Source: Hydractinia symbiolongicarpus (lineage: Eukaryota > Cnidaria > Hydrozoa > Anthoathecata > Hydractiniidae). From it: DNA of 64,000 bases. The stretch spans positions 1,860,001 through 1,924,000 of the forward strand of contig NC_079881.1 in assembly GCF_029227915.1 (NCBI RefSeq). Reading direction: 5' to 3'. Position 1 is the stretch's first letter. Every line of letters starts with the position of its first letter. Below the pieces are notes generated by a model. It was not told the origin of the DNA, did no database searches, and saw only the letters and a program-made list of their open reading frames with translations. The position numbers were made by a program, and so were the translations under genes. Shown here piece by piece: positions 40,357-51,726 of this stretch.

Positions 40357-41987
40357 ACCCAGGGAGTAAACTCATTTTCCGAACGATTTTTTAAAATATT
40401 ATTTCACCACTAAAGCCCATGAGACTTGTAGTTTTTAAAAATGTTTTCATTTTTGATGAGACGCTGAATAAAAGAAGTTTAATCGCCGGCAAACGAAAAC
40501 CTGCGACTTCCCGTAAATCCCGGACTCGGCCCGTATAGTCAAAAGTGTACAAAGAAAGTACCCAGGGAGTAAACTCATTTCCCGAACGATTTTTTAAATT
40601 ATTTTTTCACCACTAAAACGCATGAGACTTGTAGTTTTCAGAAATGTTTTCATTTTTGATGAGACGCTTGATGAAAGTGGTTTAATCGCCGGCAAACGAA
40701 AACCCGCGATTTCCCGTAAATCCCGGGCTTGGCCCGTATAGTGGAATGTATACAAAGAAAGTATCCAGGGAGTAAACTCATTTCTAAAACGATTTTTTAA
40801 ATTATATTTTCACCACTAAAACGCATGAGACTTGTAGTTTTCAAAAATGTTTTTATTTTTGATGAGACGCTGAATAAAAGAAGTTTAATCGCCGGCAAAC
40901 GAAAACCTGCGATTTCCCGTAAATCCCGGACTCGGCCCGTATAGTCAAAAGTATACAAAGAAAGTACCCAGGGAGTAAACTCATTTTCCGAACGATTTTT
41001 TAAAATATTATTTCACCACTAAAGCCCATGAGACTTGTAGTTTTTAAAAATGTTTTCATTTTTGATGAGACGCTGAATAAAAGAAGTTTAATCGCCGGCA
41101 AACGAAAACCCGCGACTTCCCGTAAATCCCGGACTCGGCCCGTATAGTCAAAAGTGTACAAAGAAAGTACCCAGGGAGTAAACTCATTTCCCGAACGATT
41201 TTTTAAATTATTTTTTCACCACTAAAACGCATGAGACTTTTAGTTTTCAGAAATGTTTTCATTTTTGATGAGACGCCTAATGAAAGTGGTTTAATCGCCG
41301 GCAAACGAAAACCCGCGATTTCCCGTAAATCCCGGGCTTGGCCCGTATAGTCGAATGTATACAAAGAAAGTATCCAGGGAGTAAACTCATTTCCAAAACG
41401 ATTTTTTAAATTATATTTTCACCACTAAAACGCATGAGACTTGTAGTTTTCAAAAATGTTTTCTTTTTTGATGAGACGCTGAATAAAAGAAGTTTAATGG
41501 CTGGCAAACGAAGACCTGCGATTTCCCGTAAATCCCGGACTCGGCCCGTATAGTCAAAAGTATACAAAGAAAGTACCCAGGGAGTAAACTAATTTCCCGA
41601 ACGATTTTTTAAATTATTATTTCACCACTAAAGCCCATGAGACCTGTAGTTTTTAAAAATGTTTTCATTTTTGATGAGACGCTGAATAAAAGAAGTTTAA
41701 TCGCCGGCAAACGAAAACCCGCGACTTCCCGTAAATCCCGGACTCGGCCCGTATAGTCAAAAGTATACAAAGAAAGGACCCAGGGAGTAAACTCATTTTC
41801 CGAACGATTTTTTAAAATATTATTTCACCACTAAAGCCCATGAGACTTGTAGTTTTCAAAAATGTTTTCATTTTTGATGAGACGCTGAATAAAAGAAGTT
41901 TAATCGCCGGCAAACGAAAACCCGCCATTTCCCGTAAATCCCGGACTCGGCCCGTATAGTCAAAAGTATACAAAGAAAGTACCCAGG

Positions 41988-42190
41988 GAGTAAACTCATT
42001 TTCCGAACGATTTTTTAAAATATTATTTCACCACTAAAGCCCATGAGACTTGTAGTTTTTAAAAATGTTTTCATTTTTGATGAGACGCTGAATAAAAGAA
42101 GTTTAATCGCCGGCAAACGAAAACCCGCGACTTCCCGTAAATCCCGGACTCGGCCCGTATAGGCAAAAGTGTACAAAGAAAGTACCCAGG
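41988..42190. repeat. Type A satellite monomer (exemplar)
   Basis: A full 203-bp monomer counted from GAGTAAACTC. Diagnostic features in order are TTTCCGAACG or TTCCCGAACG, an AT tract ending ATTATTTCACC, AAAGCCCATGAG in place of AAAACGCATGAG, TTTTTAAAAATG, CTGAATAAAAGAAG, GCCGGC, CCCGCGACTTCCC, CCCGGACTCGG, and GTGTACAAAG with a TGTACA palindrome. This copy also carries the local variant TATAGGCAAAAG, shared with a copy 3045 bp upstream. The dyad in type A has one mismatched pair. Confidence 0.88.
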
Positions 42191-42393
42191 GAGTAAACTC
42201 ATTTCCCGAACGATTTTTTAAATTATTTTTTCACCACTAAAACGCATGAGACTTGTAGTTTTCAGAAATGTTTTCATTTTTGATGAGACGCTTAATGAAA
42301 GTGGTTTAATCGCCGGCAAACGAAAACCCGCGATTTCCCGTAAATCCCGGGCTTGGCCCGCATAGTCGAATGTATACAAAGAAAGTATCCAGG
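42191..42393. repeat. Type B satellite monomer (exemplar)
   Basis: A full 203-bp monomer. Its marks are TTCCCGAACG, a T-rich tract ATTATTTTTTCACC, AAAACGCATGAG, TTTTCAGAAATG, CTTAATGAAAGTGG, CCCGCGATTTCCC, CCCGGGCTTGGCCCG, TCGAATGTATAC and TATCCAGG. The CGGGC-TTG-GCCCG stretch is a perfect 5-bp inverted repeat that types A and C lack. CCCGGG occurs essentially only in B and D monomers. This copy has GCCCGCATAG where most have GCCCGTATAG. Confidence 0.88.
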
Positions 42394-42596
42394 GAGTAAA
42401 CTCATTTCCAAAACGATTTTTTAAATTATAATTTCACCACTAAAACGCATGAGACTTGTAGTTTTCAAAAATGTTTTCATTTTTGATGAGACGCTGAATA
42501 AAAGAAGTTTAATGGCTGGCAAACGAAAACCTGCGATTTCCCGTAAATCCCGGACTCGGCCCGTATAGTCAAAAGTATACAAAGAAAGTACCCAGG
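42394..42596. repeat. Type C satellite monomer (exemplar)
   Basis: A full 203-bp monomer. Its marks are TTCCAAAACG, AAATTATA plus TTTCACC, AAAACGCATGAG, TTTTCAAAAATG, CTGAATAAAAGAAG, GGCTGGC in place of CGCCGGC (loss of the GCCGGC palindrome), CCTGCGATTTCCC, CCCGGACTCGG and AAAAGTATAC. The change CCCGCG to CCTGCG relative to A and B is a CpG-to-TpG transition. Type C carries the perfect form of the 22-bp dyad. Confidence 0.88.
42465..42486. other. Conserved dyad (inverted repeat) within the monomer, exemplar
   Basis: TCAAAAATG-TTTT-CATTTTTGA is a perfect 9-bp inverted repeat around a 4-nt loop, 22 bp in all, and recurs at the same place in every C, E and F monomer. In type B the left arm is TCAGAAATG (one mismatch); in type A it is TTAAAAATG (one mismatch). 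The right arm CATTTTTGA is almost invariant across the window. Dyads of this kind can form hairpins or cruciforms and have been reported as enriched in centromeric satellites that lack CENP-B boxes. A function here is inference. Confidence 0.8.
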
Positions 42597-42799
42597 GAGT
42601 AAACTCATTTCCCGAACGATTTTTTAAATTATTATTTCACCACTAAAGCCCATGAGACCTGTAGTTTTTAAAAATGTTTTCATTTTTGATGAGACGCTTA
42701 ATGAAAGTGGTTTAATCGCCGGCAAACGAAAACCCGCGATTACCCGTAAATCCCGGGCTTGGCCCGTATAGTCGAATGTATACAAAGAAAGTACCCTGT

Positions 42800-43408
42800 G
42801 AGTAAACTCATTTCCCGAACGATTTTTTAATATATTTTTTCACCACCAAAACGCATGAGACCTGTAGTTTTAAGAAATGTTTTCATTTTTGATGAGACGC
42901 TTAATGAAAGTGATTTAATCGCCGGCAAACGAAAACCCGCGATTACCCGTAAATCCCGGGCTTTTCCCGTATAGTCGAATGTATATAAAGAAAGTACCCT
43001 GTGAGTAAGCTCATTTCCAAAACGATTTTTTAAAGTATCTTTTCACCACTAAAACGCATGAGACTTGTAGTTTTCAAAAATGTTTTAATTTTTGATGAGA
43101 CGCTGAATAAAAGAAGTTTAATCGCCGGCAAACGAAAACCCGCCATTTCCCGTAAACCCCGGACTCGGCCCGTATAGTCAAAAGTATACAAAGAAAGTAC
43201 CCTGTGAGTAAACTCATTTCCAAAACGATTTTTTAAATTATTTTTTCACCACTAAAACGCATGAGACTTGTAGTTTTCAAAAATGTTTTCATTTTTGATG
43301 AGACGCTGAATAAAAGAAGTTTAATCGCCGGCAAACGAAAACCTGCGATTTCCCGTAAATCCCGGACTCGGCCGTTATAGTCAAAAGTATACAAAGAAAG
43401 TACCCAGG
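42800..43408. repeat. Higher-order repeat unit: trimer D-E-F (609 bp)
   Basis: This is the second trimer family, again three 203-bp monomers (42800, 43003, 43206). D resembles B but has GACCTGTAG, GATTACCCG and TACCCTGTGAG. E has AAAGTATCTTTTCACC, CCCGCCATTTCCC and TAAACCCCGG. F has CCTGCGATTTCCC with an intact CGCCGGC and ends in TACCCAGGGAG. D-E-F units dominate in 1-3.4, 7-12, 28-35 and 50-64 kb and alternate with A-B-C elsewhere; the two together give 1218-bp spacings. This copy has rare changes (CTTTTCCCG, GTATATAAAG, TTTTAATTTTTG), consistent with drift after the last homogenisation. Confidence 0.85.
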
Positions 43409-45651
43409 GAGTAAACTCATTTTCCGAACGATTTTTTAAAATATTATTTCACCACTAAAGCCCATGAGACTTGTAGTTTTTAAAAATGTTTTCATTTTTG
43501 ATGAGACGCTGAATAAAAGAAGTTTAATCGCCGGCAAACGAAAACCTGCGACTTCCCGTAAATCCCGGACTCGGCCCGTATAGTCAAAAGTGTACAAAGA
43601 AAGTACCCAGGGAGTAAACTCATTTCCCGAACGATTTTTTAAATTATTTTTTCACCACTAAAACGCATGAGACTTGTAGTTTTCAGAAATGTTTTCATTT
43701 TTGATGAGACGCTTAATGAAAGTGGTTTAATCGCCGGCAAACGAAAACCCGCGATTTCCCGTAAATCCCGGGCTTGGCCCGTATAGTGGAATGTATACAA
43801 AGAAAGTATCCAGGGAGTAAACTCATTTCTAAAACGATTTTTTAAATTATATTTTCACCACTAAAACGCATGAGACTTGTAGTTTTCAAAAATGTTTTCA
43901 TTTTTGATGAGACGCTGAATAAAAGAAGTTTAATGGCTGGCAAACGAAAACCTGCGATTTCCCGTAAATCCCGGACTCGGCCCGTATAGTCAAAAGTATA
44001 CAAAGAAAGTACCCAGGGAGTAAACTCATTTCCCGAACGATTTTTTAAATTATTATTCCACCACTAAAGCCCATGAGACTTGTAGTTTTTAAAAATGTTT
44101 TCATTTTTGATGAGACGGTAAATAAAAGAAGTTTAATCGCCGGCAAACGAAAACCCGCGACTTCCCGTAAATCCCGGACTCGGCCCGTATAGTCAAAAGT
44201 GTACAAAGAAAGTACCCAGGGAGTAAACTCATTTCCCGAACGATTTTTTAAATTGTTTTTTCACCATTAAAACGCATGAGACTTTTAGTTTTTAGAAATG
44301 TTTTCATTTTTGATGAGACGCTTAATGAAAGTGGTTTAATCGCCGGCAAACGAAAACCCGCGATTACCCGTAAATCCCGGGCTTGGCACGTATAGTCGAA
44401 TCTATACAAAGAAAGTACCCTGTGAGTAAACTTATTTCCAAAACGATTTTTTAAAGTATCTTTTCACCACTAAAACGCATGAGACTTGTAGTTTTCAAAA
44501 ATGTTTTCATTTTTGATGAGACGCTGAATAAAAGAAGTTTAATCGCCGGCAAACGAAAACCCGCCATTTCCCGTAAACCCCGGACTCGGCCCGTATAGTC
44601 AAAAGTATACAAATAAAGTACACAGGGAGTAAACTCATTTTCCGAACGATTTTTTAAAATATTATTTCACCACTAAAGCCCATGAGACTTGTAGTTTTTA
44701 AAAATGTTTTCATTTTTGATGAGACGCTGAATAAAAGAAGTTTAATCGCCGGCAAACGAAAACCTGCGACTTCCCGTAAATCCCGGACTCAGCCCGTATA
44801 GTCAAAAGTGTACAAAGAAAGTACCCAGGGAGTAAACTCATTTCCCGAACGATTTTTTAAATTATTTTTTCACCACTAAAACGCATGAGACTTGTAGTTG
44901 TCAGGAATGTTTTCATTTTTGATGAGACGCTTAATGAAAGTGGTTTAATCTCCGGCAAACGAAAACCCGCGATTTCCCGTAAATCCCGGGCTTGGCCCGT
45001 ATAGTCGAATGTATACAAAGAAAGTATCCAGGGAGTAAACTCATTTCCAAAACGATTTTTTTAATTATATTTTCACCACTAAAACGCATGAGACTTGTAG
45101 TTTTCAAAAAAGTGTTCATTTTTGATGAGACGCTGAATAACAGAAGTTTAATGGCTGGCAACCAAAAACCTGCGATTTCCCGTAAATCCCGGACTCGGCC
45201 CGTATAGTCAAAAGTATACAAAGAAAGTACCCAGGGAGTAAACTCATTTCCCGAACGATTTTTTAAATTATTATTTCAGCACTAAAGCCCATGAGACCTG
45301 TAGTTTTTAAAAATGTTTTCATTTTTGATGAGACGCTGAATAAAAGAAGTTTAATCGCGGGCAAACGAAAACCCGCGACTTCCCGTAAATCCCGGACTCG
45401 GCCCGTATAGTCAAAAGTGTACAAAGAAAGTACCCAGGGAGTAAACTCATTTCCCGAACGATTTTTTAAATTATTTTTTCACCATTAAAACGCATGAGAA
45501 TTTTAGTTTTCAGAAATGTTTTCATTTTTGATGAGACGCTTAATGAAAGTGGTTTAATCGCCGGCAAACGAAAACCCGCGATTACCCGTAAATCCCGGGC
45601 TTGGCCCGTATAGTCGAATGTATACAAAGAAAGTACCCAGGGAGTAAACTC

Positions 45652-46460
45652 ATTTCCCGAACGATTTTTTAAATTATTTTTTCACCACTAAAACGCATGA
45701 GACTTGTAGTTTTCAGAAATGTTTTCATTTTTGATGAGACGCTTAATGAAAGTGGTTTAATCGCCGGCAAACGAAAACCCGCGATTTCCCGTAAATCCCG
45801 GGCTTGGCCCGTATAGTCGAATGTATACAAAGAAAGTATCCAGGGAGTAAACTCATTTCTAAAACGATTTTTTAAATTATATTTTCACCACTAAAACGCA
45901 TGAGACTTGTAGTTTTCAAAAATGTTTTCATTTTTGATGAGACGCTGAATAAAAGAAGTTTAATGGCTGGCAAACGAAAACCTGCGATTTCCCGTAAATC
46001 CCGGACTCGGCCCGTATAGTCAAAAGTATACAAAGAAAGTACCCAGGGAGTAAACTCATTTCCCGAACGATTTTTTAAATTATTATTTCACCACTAAAGC
46101 CCATGAGACTTGTAGTTTTTAAAAATGTTTTCATTTTTGATGAGACGCTAAATAAAAGAAGTTTAATCGCCGGCAAACGAAAACCCGCGATTTCCCGTAA
46201 ATCCCGGGCTTGGCCCGTATAGTCGAATGTATACAAAGAAAGTATCCAGGGAGTAAACTCATTTCTAAAACGATTTTTTAAATTATATTTTCACCACTAA
46301 AACGCATGAGACTTGTAGTTTTCAAAAATGTTTTCATTTTTGATGAGACGCTGAATAAAAGAAGTTTAATGGCTGGCAAACGAAAACCTGCGATTTCCCG
46401 TAAATCCCGGACTCGGCCCGTATAGTCAAAAGTATACAAAGAAAGTACCCAGGGAGTAAA
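45652..46460. repeat. 406-bp pair with the CATTTCTAAAACG variant
   Basis: CATTTCTAAAACG, a C-to-T change in the usual TTCCAAAACG, lies about 406 bp apart (AAAACG at 45861 and 46267), each time in a C monomer preceded by a B monomer. The same variant is also found near 40783, 43826 and 55188. The intervening A monomers carry CGCTAAATAAAAG. This is a two-monomer step inside the trimer background. Confidence 0.68.
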
Positions 46461-48893
46461 CTCATTTCCCGAACGATTTTTTAAATTATTATTTCACCAC
46501 TAAAGCCCATGAGACTTGTAGTTTTTAAAAATGTTTTCATTTTTGATGAGACGCTAAATAAAAGAAGTTTAATCGCCGGCAAACGAAAACCCGCGACTTC
46601 CCGTAAATCCCGGACTCGGCCCGTATAGTCAAAAGTGTACAAAGAAAGTACCCAGGGAGTAAACTCATTTCCCGAACGATTTTTTAAATTGTTTTTTCAC
46701 CATTAAAACGCATGAGACTTTTAGTTTTTAGAAATGTTTTCATTTTTGATGAGACGCTTAATGAAAGTGGTTTAATCGCCGGGAAACGAAAACCCGCGAT
46801 TACCCGTAAATCCCGGGCTTGGCCCGTATAGTCGAATGTATGCAAAGAAAGTACCCTGTGAGTAAACTCATTTCCAAAACGATTTTTTAAAGTATCTTTT
46901 CACCACTAAAACGCATGAGACTTGTAGTTTTCAAAAATGTTTTCATTTTTGATGAGACGCTGAATAAAAGAAGTTTAATGGCCGGCAAACGAAAACCCGC
47001 CATTTCCCGTAAACCCCGGACTCGGCCCGTATAGTCAAAAGTATACAAAGAAAGTACCCTGTGAGTAAACTCATTTCCAAAACGATTTTTTAAATTATTT
47101 TTTCACCACTAAAACGCATGAGACTTGTAGTTTTCAAAAATGTTTTTATTTTTGATGAGACGCTGAATAAAAGAAGTTTAATCGCCGGCAAACGAAAACC
47201 TGCTATTTCCCGTAAATCCCGGACTCGGCCCGTATAGTCAAAAGTATACAAAGAAAGTACCCAGGGAGTAAACTCATTTTCCGAACGATTTTTTAAAATA
47301 TTATTTTACCACTAAAGCCCATGAGACTTGTAGTTTTTAAAAATGTTTTCATTTTTGATGAAACGCTGAATAAAAGAAGTTTAATCGCCGGCAAACGAAA
47401 ACCCGCGACTTCCCGTAAATCCCGGACTCGGCCCGTATAGTCAAAAGTGTACAAAGAAAGTACCCAGGGAGTAAACTCATTTCCCGAACGATTTTTTAAA
47501 TTATTTTTTCACCACTAAAACGCATGAGACTTGTAGTTTTCAGAAATGTTTTCATTTTTGATGAGACGCTTAATGAAAGTGGTTTATTCGCCGGCAAACG
47601 AAAACCCGCCATTTCCCGTAAATCCCGGGCTTGGCCCGTATAGTCGAATGTATACAAAGAAAGTATCCAGGAAGTAAACTCATTTCCAAAACGATTTTTT
47701 AAATTATATTTTCACCACTAAAACGCATGAGACTTGTAGTTTTCAAAAATGTTTTCATTTTTGATGAGACGCTGAATAAAAGAAGTTTAATGGCTGGCAA
47801 ACGAAAACCTGCGATTTCCCGTAAATCCCGGACTCGGCCCGTATAGTCAAAAGTATACAAAGAAAGTACCCAGGGAGTAAACTCATTTCCCGAACGATTT
47901 TTTAAATTATTATTTCACCACTAAAACCCATGAGACTTGTAGTTTTTAAAAATGTTTTCATTTTTGATGAGACGCTAAATAAAAGAAGTTTAATCGCCGG
48001 CAAACGCAAACCCGCGACTTCCCGTAAATCCCGGACTCGGCCCGTATAGTCAAAAGTGTACAAAGAAAGTACCCAGGGTGTAAACTCATTTCCCGAACGA
48101 TTTTTTAAATTGTTTTTTCACCATTAAAACGCATGAGACTTTTAGTTTTCAGAAATGTTTTCATTTTTGATGAGACGCTTAATGAAAGTGGTTTAATCGC
48201 CGGCAAACGAAAACCCGCGATTACCCGTAAATCCCGGGCTTGGCCCGTATAGTCGAGTGTATACAAAGAAAGTACCCTGTGAGTAAACTCATTTCCAAAA
48301 CGATTTTTTAAAGTATCTTTTCACCACTAAAACGCATGAGACTTGTAGTTTTCAAAAATGTTTTCATTTTTGATGAGACGCTGAATAAAAGAAGTTTAAT
48401 CGCCGGCAAACGAAAACCCGCCATTTCCGTAAACCCCGGACTCGTCCCGTATAGTCAAAAGTATACAAAGAAAGTACCCTGTGAGTAAACTCATTTCCAA
48501 AACGATTTTTTAAATTATTTTTTCACCACTAAAACGCATGAGACTTGTAGTTTTCAAAAATGTTTTCATTTTTGATGAGACGCTGAATAAAAGAAGTTTA
48601 ATCGCCGGCAAACGAAAACCTTCGATTTCCCGTAAATCCCGGACTCGGCCCGTATAGTCAAAAGTATACAAAGAAATTACCCAGGGAGTAAACTCATTTT
48701 CCGAACGATTTTTTAAAATATTATTTCACCACTAAAGCCCATGAGACTTGTAGTTTTTAAAAATGTTTTCATTTTTGATGAAACGCTGAATAAAAGAAGT
48801 TTAATCGCCGGCAAACGAAAACCCGCGACTTCCCGTAAATCCCGGACTCGGCCCGTATAGTCAAAAGTGTACAAAGAAAGTACCCAGGGAGTA
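46454..48893. repeat. Tandem duplication at 1421-bp spacing (7 monomers)
   Basis: About 46454-47480 recurs at 47875-48893. Landmark GAGTAAAC at 46454 and 47875 and the AAATTGTTTTTTC variant (46687 and 48108) are 1421 bp apart; TGAAACGCTG (47361 and 48781) is 1420 apart because of a 1-bp loss, CATTTCCGTAAAC, in the second copy. The same AAATTG variant lies at 44251, 2436 bp before the first. The match stops at about 48.9 kb, where TTCCAAAACG replaces TTCCCGAACG. Confidence 0.78.
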
Positions 48894-50105
48894 AACTCAT
48901 TTCCAAAACGATTTTTTAAATTATTTTTTCACCACTAAAACGCATGAGACTTGTAGTTTTCAAAAATGTTTTTATTTTTGATGAGACTCTGAATAAAAGA
49001 AGTTTAATCGCCGGCAAACGAAAACCTGCGATTTCCCGTAAATCCCGGACTCGGCCCGTATAGTCAAAAGTATACAAAGAAAGTACCGAGGGAGTAAACT
49101 CACTTTCCGAACGATTTTTTAAAATATTATTTCACCACTAAAGACCATGAGACTTGTAGTTTTTAAAAATGTTTTCATTTTTGATGAGACGCTGAATAAA
49201 AGAAGTTTAATCGCCGGCAAACGAAAACCCGCGACTTCCCGTAAATCCCGGACTCGGCCGTATAGTCAAAAGTGTACAAAGAAAGTACCCAGGGAGTAAA
49301 CTCATTTCCCGAACGATTTTTTAAATTATTTTTTCACCACTACAACGCATAAGACTTGTAGTTTTCAGAAATGTTTTCATTTTTGATGAGACGCTTAATT
49401 AAAGTGGTTTAATCGCCGGCAAACGAAAACCCGCGATTTCCCGTAAATCCCGGGCTTGGCCCGTATAGTCAAAAGTGTACAAAGAAAGTACCCAGGGAGT
49501 AAACTCATTTCCCGAACGATTTTTTAAATTATTATTTCACCACTAAAGCCCATGAGACTTGTAGTTTTTAAAAATGTTTTCATTTTTGATGAGACGCTGA
49601 ATAAAAGACGTTTAATCGCAGGCAAACGAAAACCCGCGACTTCATGTAAATCCCGGACTCGGCACGTATAGTCAAAAGTGTACAAAGAAAGTACCCAGGG
49701 AGTAAACTCATTTCCCGAACGATTTTTTAAATTATCTTTTCACCACTAAAACGCATGAGACTTGTAGTTTTCAGAAATGTTTTCATTTTTGATGAGACGC
49801 TTAATGAAAGTGGTTTAATCGCCGGCAAACGAAAACCCGCGACTTCCCATAAATCCCGGACTCGGCCCGTATAGTCAAAAGTATACAAGGAAAGTACCCA
49901 GGGAGTAAACTCATTTCCCGAACGATTTTTTAAATTATTATTTCACCACTAAAGCCCATGAGACTTGTAGTTTTTAAAAATTTTTTCATTTTTGATGAGA
50001 CGCTGAATAAAAGGAGTTTAATCGCCGGCAAACGAAAACCCGCGACTTCCCGTAAATCCCCGACTCGGCCCATATAGTCAAAAGTATACAAAGAAAGTAC
50101 CCAGG

Positions 50106-51726
50106 GAGTAAACTCATTTCCCGAACGATTTTTTAAATTATTTTTTCACCACTAAAACGCATGAGACCTGTAGTTTTCAGAAATGTTTTCATTTTTGATG
50201 AGACGCTTAATGAAAGTGGTTTAATCGCCGGCAAACGAAAACCCGCGATTACCCGTAAATCCCGGCTTGGCCCGTATAGTCGAATGTATACAAAGAAAGT
50301 ACCCTGTGAGTAAACTCATTTCCAAAACTATTTTTAAAGTATCTTTTCACCACTAAAACGCATGAGACTTGTAGTTTCCAAAAATGTTTTCATTTTTGAT
50401 GGGACTCTGAATAAAAGAAGTTTAATTGCCGGCAAACGAAAACCCGCCATTTCCCGTAAACCCCGGACTCGGCCCATATAGTCAAAAGTATACAAAGAAA
50501 GTATCCAGGGAGTAAACTCATTTCCAAAACGATTTTTTAAATTATATTTTCACCACTAAAACGCATGAGACTTGTAGTTTTCAAAAATGTTTTCATTTTT
50601 GATGAGACGCTGAATAAAAGAAGTTTAATCGCCGGCAAACGAAAACCTGCGATTTCCCGTAAATCCCGGACTCGGCCCGTATAGTCAAAAGTATACAAAG
50701 AAAGTACCCAGGGAGTAAACTCATTTCCCGAACGATTTTTTAAATTATTATTTCACCACTAAAGCCAATGAGACTTGTAGTTTTTAAAAATGTTTTCATT
50801 TTTGATGAGACGCTAAATAAAAGAAGTTTAATCGCCGGCAAACGAAAACCCGCGACTTCCCGTAAATCCCGGACTCGGCCCGTATAGTCAAAAGTGTACA
50901 AAGAAAGTACCCAGGGAGTAAACTCATTTCCCGAACGATTTTTTAAATTATTTTTTCACCACTAAAACGCATGAGACCTGTAGTTTTCAGAAATGTTTTC
51001 ATTTTTGATGAGACGCTTAATGAAAGTGGTTTAATCGCCGGTAAACGAAAACCCGCGATTACCCGTAAATCCCGGGCTTGGCCCGTATAGTCGAATGTAT
51101 ACAAAGAAAGTACCCTGTGAGTAAACTCATTTCCAAAACTATTTTTAAAGTATCTTTTCACCACTAAAACGCATGAGACTTGTAGTTTCCAAAAATGTTT
51201 TCATTTTTGATGGGACTCTGAATAAAAGAAGTTTAATTGCCGGCAAACGAAAACCCGCCATTTCCCGTAAACCCCGGACTCGGCCCATATAGTCAAAAGT
51301 ATACAAAGAAAGTATCCAGGGAGTAAACTCATTTCCAAAACGATTTTTTAAATTATATTTTCACCACTAAAACGCATGAGACTTGTAGTTTTCAAAAATG
51401 TTTTCATTTTTGATGAGACGCTGAATAAAAGAAGTTTAATCGCCGGCAAACGAAAACCTGCGATTTCCCGTAAATCCCGGACTCGGCCCGTATAGTCAAA
51501 AGTATACAAAGAAAGTACCCAGGGAGTAAACTCATTTCCCGAACGATTTTTTCAATTATTATTTCACCACTAAAGCCAATGAGACTTGTAGTTTTTAAAA
51601 ATGTTTTCATTTTTGATGAGACGTTGAATAAAAGAAGTTTAATCGCCGGCAAACGAAAACCCGCGACTTCCCGTAAATCCCGGACTCGGCCCGTATAGTC
51701 AAAAGTGTACAAAGAAAGTACCCAGG
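50106..51726. repeat. Tandem duplication of a 4-monomer unit (810 and 811 bp)
   Basis: The copies run 50106-50915 and 50916-51726. Both contain the private set CCAAAACTATTTTTAAAG (1 bp short), TAGTTTCCAAAAATG, TGATGGGACTCTG and AATTGCCGG, at 50324 and 51135. The first copy has an extra 1-bp loss (TCCCGGCTTGG), giving 810 bp. Four monomers per unit is out of register with the trimer. Confidence 0.82.

Larger units (their letters stand above)
41988..42596. repeat. Higher-order repeat unit: trimer A-B-C (609 bp)
   Basis: Three adjacent 203-bp monomers of different subtype form a 609-bp unit that recurs in this order through much of the window, especially 3.5-6.9, 12-18.4, 24-27.7 and 35.8-47 kb. 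The order is set by linked diagnostic bases: A has TTTTTAAAAATG, CCCGCGACTT and GTGTAC; B has TTTTCAGAAATG, CTTAATGAAAGTGG, CCCGGGCTTGG and TATCCAGG; C has TTTTCAAAAATG, GGCTGGC and CCTGCGATTT. The upstream part of each monomer also matches its position: TTCCCGAACG precedes A and B, TTCCAAAACG precedes C. Since 203 is one short of a multiple of three, 609 bp is also the shortest span that restores reading frame, which I regard as coincidence. Confidence 0.9.
41331..43198. repeat. Third copy of the 12-monomer block, with one monomer lost
   Basis: The markers of the 2436-bp unit appear again here at +3045 bp from the second copy: TTTTCTTTTTTGATG (C at 41463), GAAAGGACC (41776) and ATAGGCAAAAG (42161). 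Past about 42.6 kb the offset drops to 2842 bp (GACCTG at 39814 and 42656; CCACCAAAACGC at 40001 and 42843). One 203-bp monomer, the A-type next to 39600, was therefore removed, leaving an A/B hybrid at 42597 (TTTTTAAAAATG joined to CTTAATGAAAGTGG). Private changes include CGAAGACCTGCG. Confidence 0.82.

Noticed and set aside
42191-42393. RNA polymerase III promoter boxes (AGTGGTTTAATCGCC resembling A or B box parts).
   Set aside because: The match to GGTTCGANNCC or TGGCNNAGTGG is too poor, and spacing to a second box is not met. No tRNA- or 5S-like fold is seen.
42394-42596. Possible CENP-B box on the minus strand (TTTCGTTTGCCGGCGA).
   Set aside because: It has the TTCG start, but only about 5 of the 9 essential positions of the NTTCGNNNNANNCGGGN core match; the A and most of the CGGG are missing. 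Type C and the GCCGCC monomers change it further.
42394-42596. Hammerhead ribozyme in the satellite, suggested by TTGATGAGACGC followed by GAA or GAAA.
   Set aside because: The core CTGATGA is TTGATGA here, stem II cannot form from the next bases, and no suitable GAAAC and GTC arrangement follows. Resemblance is limited to a short string.
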